Program-made: the position numbers and the translations under genes
Notes under the pieces: generated by a model
What the model was told of the DNA's origin: nothing
What the model saw: only the letters and a program-made list of their open reading frames with translations
Databases searched by the model: none
Shown here: positions 1-4,832 of the stretch, piece by piece
Position numbering within the stretch: the stretch's first letter is position 1
How the letters are laid out: every line of letters begins with the position of its first letter
Origin: an uncultured Desulfomonile sp.
Lineage (GTDB): Bacteria > Desulfobacterota > Desulfomonilia > Desulfomonilales > Desulfomonilaceae
DNA: 7,345 nt
Assembly (NCBI GenBank): GCA_903920415.1
Contig: CAIXMD010000052.1
Coordinates: 1 to 7,345 of the forward strand
Direction of reading: 5' to 3'

Positions 1-77
1 ACGATGACAAGAAGGGTCGCTGCCACCAAAACTATGGTTAGGACTGGAAGATATTTTAGCAAGGACTTGATTCTCAT
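1..77 (-). CDS. N-terminal fragment of a membrane-anchored or secreted protein (truncated by window edge)
   Basis: Read on the minus strand, an ATG at 77 opens a frame that stays open to the left edge, giving about 25 residues that begin MRIKSLLKYLPVLTIVLVAA. Positively charged residues (R2, K4, K8) are followed by a long hydrophobic run, the pattern of a signal peptide or first transmembrane anchor. A GGTGA lies 6 nt upstream of the ATG and can pair with the 3' part of the anti-Shine-Dalgarno sequence. The other upstream ATG, at 82, stops after two codons (ATG ACA TGA), which supports 77 as the start. Such N-termini are common in chemoreceptors, sensor kinases and periplasmic proteins, but nothing diagnostic is inside the window, so the function is unknown. 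The gene is divergent from everything to its right. Confidence 0.6.
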   Translation of the reverse strand, partial: MRIKSLLKYLPVLTIVLVAATLLVI

Positions 78-664
78 GTCATGTCACCGACGGGACGTGG
101 TCGAAGTCTAATGTGAGCTTGGTAATGATTTGACATGTATGCCGCAGACGGCTCAAACCTTATTATTGTTCATAAAACGTGCCCAAATGACCTGCGCGCT
201 ACCAAAGTAACAGGGCCATTCAGTTTAGCCCCATTGCAGTCCTATCATCTTCCTTGTGATGCTTCAACTCGAAATCCACAATAGTTTGAGCCCTGAGGGA
301 TCGGTCCAAACTGTTCCCATTGAAAAGCATCATAGAGAAGTTGGTTTGATGCTTTTGAAAATCAGGGGGAATATCTTCGAGTCATCGGCCGCATTGAACT
401 CGCAGGATTTATTAACGGGACTTTTTGAGCGTCCCGTATCATTCAAAGCACATATCGTTACGATGGGCCTGGACAGTACAAATATGGTTGAAATGCAGCC
501 ACAAATATGTTAAGCAATACCTTAATAAATAAGGAGAACACCTTATAACTGAGAATAATTTCTAGAGTAAAATATGAAACTTTCCGGCAACCTAACTGCT
601 TGCCGTTCCTAATAGGACCAATTACCTCGGGCTTTGAAAACCAACTTGCAACCAAGAGCGATCC
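78..664. other. Long stretch without a well-supported gene
   Basis: This 587-bp region separates the divergent left-edge gene from the TPR gene. It contains one doubtful reading frame (256-513, listed separately) and three short perfect inverted repeats. The repeats are ACGGGAC/GTCCCGT (415-437, 9-nt loop), ATAAGG/CCTTAT (529-546, 6-nt loop) and CGGCAA/TTGCCG (585-605, 9-nt loop). None is followed by a T-run, so none is a classical intrinsic terminator. A TAAAAT at 568-573 could act as a -10 element for the TPR gene, but no good -35 lies at the right distance. No tRNA, rRNA or repeat array was recognised. Confidence 0.5.
256..513 (+). CDS. Doubtful small hypothetical ORF (85 codons)
   Basis: This frame runs from GTG 256 (or ATG 259) to TAA 513. 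The open frame begins just after a TAG at 226-228. There is no purine-rich ribosome binding site before either start codon: the upstream bases are pyrimidine-rich (cttcctt). The composition is not absurd for a protein (many E, G, D and hydrophobic residues; C-terminal part FERPVSFKAHIVTMGLDSTN), and I recognise no family. It could be a small orphan gene, the remnant of a longer gene, or chance. An inverted repeat at 415-437 lies inside it. I list it so that the gap is described, not because the call is strong. Confidence 0.25.
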   Translation: MMLQLEIHNSLSPEGSVQTVPIEKHHREVGLMLLKIRGNIFESSAALNSQDLLTGLFERPVSFKAHIVTMGLDSTNMVEMQPQIC

Positions 665-1273
665 ATGATTGAAACTAACAAAGACATAGCAGAAATTTCT
701 TTGGTTGAGAAGGGAAGGGCTCTTTTAGAACAGGGGGATGTTGACTCCGCCGTGGAATACTATGGGCAGGCTTTCGATCCGGAATCACTGGACGAACCCG
801 AAGCCCGCAACATGCTCATTGAGGCCCGATCTCATCTCTCTCGTAAACATCTCGTGGAGGCATTAGAGAGCTTCGAGGAGGCTCTTGTAATGGGAACGGA
901 GATCCAGCGGCGTCAGGCAGTAGAAGGCATTTTGACTATCGCTGAAATCAGATCCAGACTTCCCCGACTCACAGCAGCACTCAAGAAAGGTATAAAGGAA
1001 CGTTTCGGCAAAAAAGACATGGCAGTTGTCGGTCTGTTCCTGATGTCGGATGAGGAGAACTTGGTTTTATTTACAAATGAGGCTCTAGAACCATTGCCCA
1101 TCCACCTTAACAAGACAAGCAGGATCGGACGAATTCCTCAGCATGTCTCGGATCATCAGCTTCCCTTTAAGACTGACAAATGTATTGCATATACGGATGA
1201 AGATGACATCCGTTACATACTTGAAATCGCAGGTGCGTTGGACGGAAAGCTTCAAGGGAAGAAAGATGACTGA
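665..1273 (+). CDS. TPR-repeat protein of unknown function
   Basis: The 202-residue product has two tetratricopeptide-like helical repeats at about residues 13-46 and 47-80. Both show the TPR spacing of small and bulky residues: KGRALLEQGDVDSAVEYYGQ in the first, and EALESFEEAL in the second. Such repeats are protein-binding scaffolds. Residues ~90-202 form a separate part that I do not recognise, with a hydrophobic strand-like stretch MAVVGLFLM (119-127) and several acidic segments. No signal peptide or membrane segment is visible, so it is probably cytoplasmic. The ATG at 665 is preceded only by a weak AGAG. The stop overlaps, by 8 nt, the ATG (1266) of a possible 34-codon ORF. No function can be assigned; TPR content suggests a partner protein, not necessarily encoded nearby. 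Confidence 0.75.
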   Translation: MIETNKDIAEISLVEKGRALLEQGDVDSAVEYYGQAFDPESLDEPEARNMLIEARSHLSRKHLVEALESFEEALVMGTEIQRRQAVEGILTIAEIRSRLPRLTAALKKGIKERFGKKDMAVVGLFLMSDEENLVLFTNEALEPLPIHLNKTSRIGRIPQHVSDHQLPFKTDKCIAYTDEDDIRYILEIAGALDGKLQGKKDD

Positions 1274-1370
1274 TGAAGGGGCAACTTCGTGTCAACTTAT
1301 TGATTTATTCGATGCAATCCGGCATCTTCCCCGTTGTTTGTCGCTTACCCTCCGAAAGCCTTTGTGCTGA
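1266..1370 (+). CDS. Possible 34-aa small protein overlapping the end of the TPR gene
   Basis: The ATG at 1266 overlaps the TPR gene stop as ATGACTGA and has a good ribosome binding site, AAGGG at 1254-1258, 7 nt upstream. The product starts MTDEGATSCQLIDLFDAIRH and ends KPLC, with cysteines at residues 9, 24 and 34. The overlap would allow translational coupling to the TPR gene. Its stop codon TGA is embedded in the GAGGTGA ribosome binding site of the next small ORF. I recognise no family. It could equally be a non-functional frame in the region between the TPR gene and ruvX. The assignment rests only on the start signals and arrangement. Confidence 0.3.
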   Translation: MTDEGATSCQLIDLFDAIRHLPRCLSLTLRKPLC

Positions 1371-1378
1371 GGTGAAAC

Positions 1379-1474
1379 ATGGGCCAGGAGAAGCAGGTCC
1401 CCTGTACTTGCACAAGGTGGTGCAATCAAACTTCTGAGCATATCGAACTTGACAGTGATTTTATAACTGGCTAA
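1379..1474 (+). CDS. Possible 31-aa cysteine-containing small protein
   Basis: The ATG at 1379 follows a strong ribosome binding site, GAGGTGA at 1369-1375, with GAGG 6 nt before the start. The 31-residue product contains VPCTCTRWCNQ, a CxCxxxC arrangement at residues 9, 11 and 15, and has an acidic tail ending DSDFITG. A perfect TTGCAC/GTGCAA inverted repeat (1408-1425) lies within the cysteine codons. The Cys cluster could bind a metal, but a single three-Cys group is weak evidence. The ORF ends within the candidate ruvX promoter (1449-1477). No family was recognised; this is a candidate that needs conservation evidence. Confidence 0.35.
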   Translation: MGQEKQVPCTCTRWCNQTSEHIELDSDFITG

Positions 1475-1477
1475 ACG
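1449..1477 (+). promoter_or_regulatory. Candidate sigma-70 promoter for ruvX-mltG
   Basis: TTGACA at 1449-1454 matches the -35 consensus perfectly. TAAACG lies 17 bp downstream at 1472-1477 and is only a weak -10 (3 of 6). A better -10-like hexamer, TATACT at 1482-1487, is 27 bp away, too far for this -35. Transcription starting near 1484 would give a leader of about 47 nt to the TTG at 1531 and would leave almost no leader for the upstream TTG at 1489. Confidence 0.35.
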
Positions 1478-1530
1478 TATTTATACTTTTGACCGTCTTT
1501 AAGTCTATTAGTGGAGGCAGTTTTCACCAA

Positions 1531-1956
1531 TTGCGCATTCTAGGTTTGGACATCGGCTCAAAAAGGATTGGGCTAGCAGTGAGCGACGAGTTGGGCTTCA
1601 CGGCTCAAGGGTTGGAAACCCTCACTTGTACTAGTCCGGAAGAGGATCTAAAACGCATCGTGGCACTAGTAGGAGATTATGGGATCCAAGAGATTGTAGT
1701 AGGAATGCCCTACAACATGAATGGTAGCGAAGGCCCCCAGGCACAAAAAATTAAGAAAATGATGGAACGGATCAGCAGTAGGGTGGAGGTTCCGGTGAAA
1801 GAGTGGGACGAGCGTCTTTCGACGGTCGCGGCCGAAAGAATCCTGCTGGAAGCTGATATGAGCCGTTTGAAGAGGCGCAAGGTGATTGATAAGGTTGCTG
1901 CAGTAATAATACTCCAGGGCTATCTGGACAGGCAAAGCTTCAAGGATTTGCCATAG
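1531..1956 (+). CDS. ruvX: RuvX/YqgF family pre-16S rRNA nuclease (Holliday-junction-resolvase-like fold)
   Basis: RuvX (YqgF) is an RNase H-fold nuclease that takes part in 5' maturation of 16S rRNA and is nearly universal in bacteria. The family motifs are in order: GLDIGSKRIGLAVSD (residues 5-19, with the metal-binding Asp at D7), VVGMPYNMNGSEGPQA (56-71), WDERLST (92-98) and the C-terminal DKVAAVIILQGYL (120-132, with D120). With the TTG start at 1531 the protein is 141 aa, the usual family length, and starts directly at (M)RILGLDIG as its homologues do. GGAGG at 1513-1517 is 13 nt upstream, somewhat long. An in-frame TTG at 1489 would add 14 residues that are unusual for the family and lacks a ribosome binding site. 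The stop is 2 bp before mltG, so the two are co-transcribed. Confidence 0.93.
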   Translation: MRILGLDIGSKRIGLAVSDELGFTAQGLETLTCTSPEEDLKRIVALVGDYGIQEIVVGMPYNMNGSEGPQAQKIKKMMERISSRVEVPVKEWDERLSTVAAERILLEADMSRLKRRKVIDKVAAVIILQGYLDRQSFKDLP

Positions 1957-1958
1957 TC

Positions 1959-3014
1959 ATGAGAATTCGATTTTTTACTGTAATTAAGTGTCTTGCCGTG
2001 GTTGTTATTCTCGGCGGTTTGTTTGTTGCCGGATACGCAGCTTACACTCGAGTTCCTGGTATTCTGAGCGAGTTCAAAGGAGGAGGCCCGGAGGTAGCTG
2101 GTGGAAGTGAAACCATAGTTACGATCCCTAAGGGAGCCTCTCTTACCCAAGTCGGTACCATACTGCAAGACAAGGGCATTATCCGAAGCCGGCTCGTGTT
2201 CAAGCTCGTGGCCTTGATACGTGGAGAGCAGCGCAACGTCAAGGCCGGTGACTACATGTTGAAAACCGGTAGTGATTCGGGAGACGTACTCGATCTGTTG
2301 ATTTCAGGTAAGACCTTGATGCTTTCTGTTACGGTTCCAGAAGGATACAACATTTTCCAGATCGCGGAACTCTTTCACCAAACAGGAATCATGACTCGAG
2401 ATGACCTTCTGGCTGCTTCCAAGGATCAAGTATTCCTTAACGAACTGGGACTAGAAGGGGCCTCATTGGAAGGCTATCTTTTCCCCGACACTTACTTCTT
2501 CAGGCTTTCAGAAAAAGGTGACAAAAAACTGATTCTTCGGAGGCTGGTTCAAAGATTCAAGGATGTCTACGACAAACATGTTCGGCTCACTGCTGAAAAA
2601 TACGGGTGGTCTCCTCTGCAAGTCGTTACCTTGGCCTCACTCATAGAAAAGGAGGCTCTTGCGTCGGAACACTCTCTTGTCGCGGCAGTGTTTCATAACC
2701 GACTGCGCATCAACATGCGACTTCAATCAGATCCCACTGTGATTTACGGTATAAAATCGATGGGATCCAGAATCACAAGAGCGGATCTTGACCGAAAGCA
2801 CCCCTACAACACGTACCAAAATTACGGTTTGCCTCCTGGCCCTATAGGTAATCCCGGAAAGGCCTCGCTCATTGCTGCAGTTGAACCGGCAGACGTCGAT
2901 TACCTTTATTTTGTAGCTAAGAACGACGGGAGTCATCAATTCTCAAACAGCCTTCAGGAACATAACCGATGGGTAAATTTGTACCAGCGGCAGCCCATTG
3001 TTCAAACTCAATGA
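1959..3014 (+). CDS. mltG: Endolytic murein transglycosylase MltG (YceG-like)
   Basis: MltG is an inner-membrane lytic transglycosylase that cleaves nascent glycan strands and is thought to set their length and release them from the membrane. The 351-residue product has a short basic N-terminus and one membrane segment at about residues 9-29, then a LysM-like/YceG periplasmic part. The signature motifs are EGYLFPDTYFF (171-181), LASLIEKEA (225-233, catalytic Glu at E230), FHNRLRINMRLQSDPTVIYG (245-264) and LPPGPIGNPG (291-300). Length and motif order are normal and complete. The ATG is 2 bp after the ruvX stop, with AAGGA at about 1941 as a rather distant ribosome binding site, so translational coupling is likely. 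The pairing of a ribosome-maturation gene with a wall enzyme fits a housekeeping operon. Confidence 0.95.
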   Translation: MRIRFFTVIKCLAVVVILGGLFVAGYAAYTRVPGILSEFKGGGPEVAGGSETIVTIPKGASLTQVGTILQDKGIIRSRLVFKLVALIRGEQRNVKAGDYMLKTGSDSGDVLDLLISGKTLMLSVTVPEGYNIFQIAELFHQTGIMTRDDLLAASKDQVFLNELGLEGASLEGYLFPDTYFFRLSEKGDKKLILRRLVQRFKDVYDKHVRLTAEKYGWSPLQVVTLASLIEKEALASEHSLVAAVFHNRLRINMRLQSDPTVIYGIKSMGSRITRADLDRKHPYNTYQNYGLPPGPIGNPGKASLIAAVEPADVDYLYFVAKNDGSHQFSNSLQEHNRWVNLYQRQPIVQTQ

Positions 3015-3090
3015 ATGAGATCCTGCGGAAACTCAATAGGGGATCAATCCTAGACTGGCCAATTGCAAAATCCAGGCTCTTGGTTCCACA

Positions 3091-3105
3091 CTTCGGAATC
3101 CGAAG
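3091..3105. repeat. 15-nt perfect palindrome upstream of larC
   Basis: CTTCGGA and TCCGAAG flank a single central A, in the 120-bp gap between mltG and larC, ending 29 bp before the larC ATG. The size and position suit an operator for a dimeric regulator or a small RNA hairpin in the leader. A one-base loop cannot form a stable tip, so a DNA-binding site is the better reading if it is functional at all. No matching promoter was found beside it. Confidence 0.3.
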
Positions 3106-3134
3106 CTGAAAACCAACACCGCCAAGGCGCGTTT

Positions 3135-4325
3135 ATGAGAATAGCCTATTTCGACTGTTTTGCCGGGGCTGCAGGAAACATGATACTAGGGTCCCTGCTG
3201 GATGCGGGGCTAAGTGCTGATGTGCTCCGATCCGAACTCGCCAAACTTCGTTTGTCTCATTACGAAATTAGAATCGAGAAGGCCATCCGTAAGGGCATAG
3301 AGGGAACCCTTGCCGTGGTGTCGGTGGAGCAAGGACAAAGTATCGAGCACCGCAATCTTAACGACATAGAAGAAATTATTGAAAATAGCGACCTGGATCC
3401 CGAAGTCAAGCCGACAAGCCGAAAAATCTTCCGGCGGTTGGCCCAAGCAGAGGCCACGGTTCACTCAGTATCGATCCAAGAAATCCATTTCCATGAAGTC
3501 GGCGCAATGGATGCCATTATCGACATAGTCGGTTCAGTGGTTGGGCTTAAGACCATGGGAATAGAAAGAGTCTATAGCTCCCCGTTGCACCTTGGATCCG
3601 GACTGGTTGAATGCACTCACGGGACTCTACCGGTTCCTGCGCCGGCCACTGCAGAACTGATTAAAGGTAAACCTGTCTATTCTACCGGAATTCAAGGAGA
3701 ACTGCTAACCCCTACAGGCGCTGCTATTCTCACTACCATCGCCTCCGGCTTCTGTCCCATACCGAAAATGATTGTGGAAAAAATCGGGTACGGCGCAGGC
3801 ACCATGGATGTTCCTATCCCGAATTTTCTCCGGGTGCTTATTGGGGATGAGACCGGCTCAATTGATGGTTACCTGGTGGAACGTGTTACTGTCCTGGAAA
3901 CTAATATCGACGATATGAATCCCCAGATCTATGATTACCTTATTGAGAAGCTCCTCGGTATGGGAGTCCTCGATGTTTTTCTCTCTTCCGTACAGATGAA
4001 AAAGAACCGTCCCGGAACGCTGCTGACCATCATTTGTCTTCCTGATATGAAGGACACAATTGCAGAGTTCCTTATGAATGAAACCACTACGATTGGATTG
4101 AGATGGAGAGAGGATAATCGAGTCAAGGCTTACAGATCGATAAAAGAGTTTCAGACCCAGTACGGTCCGGTGAAGTTTAAGATCGCACAACTAGAGGGAA
4201 ATGTGATCAACGTCAGTCCTGAATACGAGGACTGCAAGCGTATTTCCTTAGAGAAAAGAATACCCTTGAAACTGGTCATACAGGAAGCCGGCCTTACTGC
4301 AAATAAGATTAGAGGTACTCAGTAG
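3135..4325 (+). CDS. larC: LarC: nickel-pincer cofactor nickel insertion protein
   Basis: LarC (TIGR00299) is a CTP-dependent cyclometallase. It inserts Ni into the pyridinium-3,5-bisthiocarboxylic acid mononucleotide made by LarB and LarE, yielding the nickel-pincer cofactor of lactate racemase and related enzymes. The 396-aa product shows YFDCFAGAAGNMILGSLLDAG (residues 5-25), IHFHEVGAMDAIIDIVG (117-133), THGTLPVPAPAT (161-172), LLTPTGAAIL (190-199), then the C-terminal half with ETNIDDMNPQ (255-264) and MKKNRPG (288-294). Both halves, LarC1- and LarC2-like, are in one frame, unlike the split Lactobacillus gene. The His-rich insert seen in some members is reduced to EHRN (71-74). The common GDM of the first motif is GNM (14-16). 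The ATG at 3135 has AAGG 7 nt upstream and matches the family N-terminus; the in-frame TTG at 3063 would add 24 unrelated residues. No larA, larB or larE lies in the window. Confidence 0.92.
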   Translation: MRIAYFDCFAGAAGNMILGSLLDAGLSADVLRSELAKLRLSHYEIRIEKAIRKGIEGTLAVVSVEQGQSIEHRNLNDIEEIIENSDLDPEVKPTSRKIFRRLAQAEATVHSVSIQEIHFHEVGAMDAIIDIVGSVVGLKTMGIERVYSSPLHLGSGLVECTHGTLPVPAPATAELIKGKPVYSTGIQGELLTPTGAAILTTIASGFCPIPKMIVEKIGYGAGTMDVPIPNFLRVLIGDETGSIDGYLVERVTVLETNIDDMNPQIYDYLIEKLLGMGVLDVFLSSVQMKKNRPGTLLTIICLPDMKDTIAEFLMNETTTIGLRWREDNRVKAYRSIKEFQTQYGPVKFKIAQLEGNVINVSPEYEDCKRISLEKRIPLKLVIQEAGLTANKIRGTQ

Positions 4326-4331
4326 CCACCC

Positions 4332-4571
4332 ATGAAGATTCAGCTTATTCTCTACGCGTCACTTGCGCATCTCTTACCGGAGGAAAGCTCGGGCAATTCA
4401 TGCTTCGTAGAGATGGCCCCAGGAACCACTATTAGAAGTCTTTTCGAACGATTTCAAGTACCCCTTGATTCTCCAAAAATAATTTTCTTGAATGGTCGCC
4501 ATGCCATGGAAGATCATTTGCTCCACAACGGAGATAGGATTGCTGTTTTTCCTCCTATTGCCGGTGGTTGA
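4332..4571 (+). CDS. MoaD/ThiS-family sulfur carrier protein
   Basis: This 79-residue ubiquitin-like protein begins MKIQLILYASLAHLLP and ends LHNGDRIAVFPPIAGG. The exact C-terminal Gly-Gly is the residue pair that is adenylated and converted to a thiocarboxylate in MoaD and related carriers. The closing NGDRIAVFPPIAGG segment is typical of MoaD, which gives its sulfur to precursor Z to build the dithiolene of molybdopterin or tungstopterin. The ATG is 6 bp after the larC stop with no strong ribosome binding site of its own, so translation is probably coupled to larC. An AOR gene, whose enzyme needs a tungstopterin, starts 261 bp downstream. MoaD-like genes near AOR genes are common, so supply of that cofactor is the likeliest role. 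A role in another sulfur-transfer pathway cannot be excluded from sequence. MoaE and MoeB partners are not in the window. Confidence 0.88.
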   Translation: MKIQLILYASLAHLLPEESSGNSCFVEMAPGTTIRSLFERFQVPLDSPKIIFLNGRHAMEDHLLHNGDRIAVFPPIAGG

Positions 4572-4640
4572 CGCCATTCAGCTATGCGACCCGTCGTGTG
4601 GAGAAATCTTATAATGCGGTGTGTGAAACGAGAATTCCGA

Positions 4641-4660
4641 TTATGTCTACCACGACATAA
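4641..4660. promoter_or_regulatory. Perfect inverted repeat, possible operator upstream of the AOR gene
   Basis: TTATGTC and GACATAA are perfect 7-bp arms around a 6-nt spacer. The element lies 69 bp after the sulfur-carrier stop and 36 bp before the candidate -35 of the AOR gene. An AT-rich stretch (CTACTAAATATTATTATTG) follows, but no clean T-run, so a terminator is less likely than a dimer binding site. An oxyanion-responsive regulator (ModE- or TunR-like) would be a natural candidate beside a tungsten enzyme gene. I cannot match the arms to a known consensus with confidence. Confidence 0.4.
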
Positions 4661-4696
4661 CTACTAAATATTATTATTGTTTCGCTCTATTTCCTC

Positions 4697-4725
4697 TTGA
4701 CTCCCATCACCCCTAAGATTAGCAT
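4697..4725 (+). promoter_or_regulatory. Candidate sigma-70 promoter of the AOR gene
   Basis: TTGACT at 4697-4702 (5 of 6 to the -35 consensus) and TAGCAT at 4720-4725 (4 of 6 to the -10) are separated by exactly 17 bp. Transcription would start near 4732 and leave a leader of about 100 nt before the AOR ATG. That leader contains the hairpin at 4759-4777. Confidence 0.45.
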
Positions 4726-4758
4726 GAGGTAAGGCAAATAAGTTTGTTTCACAGCGGC

Positions 4759-4777
4759 GGTGGTTCGTGCGACCACC
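4759..4777 (+). repeat. GC-rich hairpin in the AOR leader
   Basis: GGTGGT and ACCACC pair perfectly around TCGTGCG. A further CG/CG pair forms if one T is bulged. Flanking CGGCG and CGTCG could extend the stem imperfectly. It lies inside the predicted leader transcript, 55 nt before the AOR start. It may be an RNA structure affecting translation, part of a larger cofactor-sensing leader, or a DNA operator. There is no T-run, so it is not an intrinsic terminator. Confidence 0.4.
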
Positions 4778-4832
4778 TTCGTCGTTCAACTTGATGAAAA
4801 ATGTAGCGATAGCAGGGGAGAGAGGATAGCTC

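Noticed and set aside
130..135. Perfect TTGACA as a promoter
   Set aside because: The nearest good -10 (TATTAT at 161-166) is 25 bp away; the hexamer at 17 bp matches poorly, and no solid gene follows.
458..655. Minus-strand frame with a hydrophobic stretch
   Set aside because: It starts at TTG without a clear ribosome binding site, is AT-rich by composition, and overlaps the doubtful plus-strand frame. The hydrophobicity probably comes from composition.
1408..1425. TTGCAC/GTGCAA inverted repeat as an operator
   Set aside because: It is short, lies inside the small Cys ORF and upstream of the candidate -35, and such 6-bp arms are expected by chance in a window of this size.
1489..1530. Upstream TTG at 1489 as the ruvX start
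   Set aside because: It has no ribosome binding site, adds 14 residues outside the family pattern, and falls almost at the predicted transcription start. TTG 1531 gives the normal N-terminus and length.
3063..3134. Upstream TTG at 3063 as the larC start
   Set aside because: The added 24 residues do not resemble LarC. ATG 3135 has AAGG at good spacing and begins with the family motif.
4670..4681. TTATTATTGTT shared with the region near 160-170 as a dispersed repeat
   Set aside because: It is a low-complexity AT-rich 11-mer with no similarity in the flanks.
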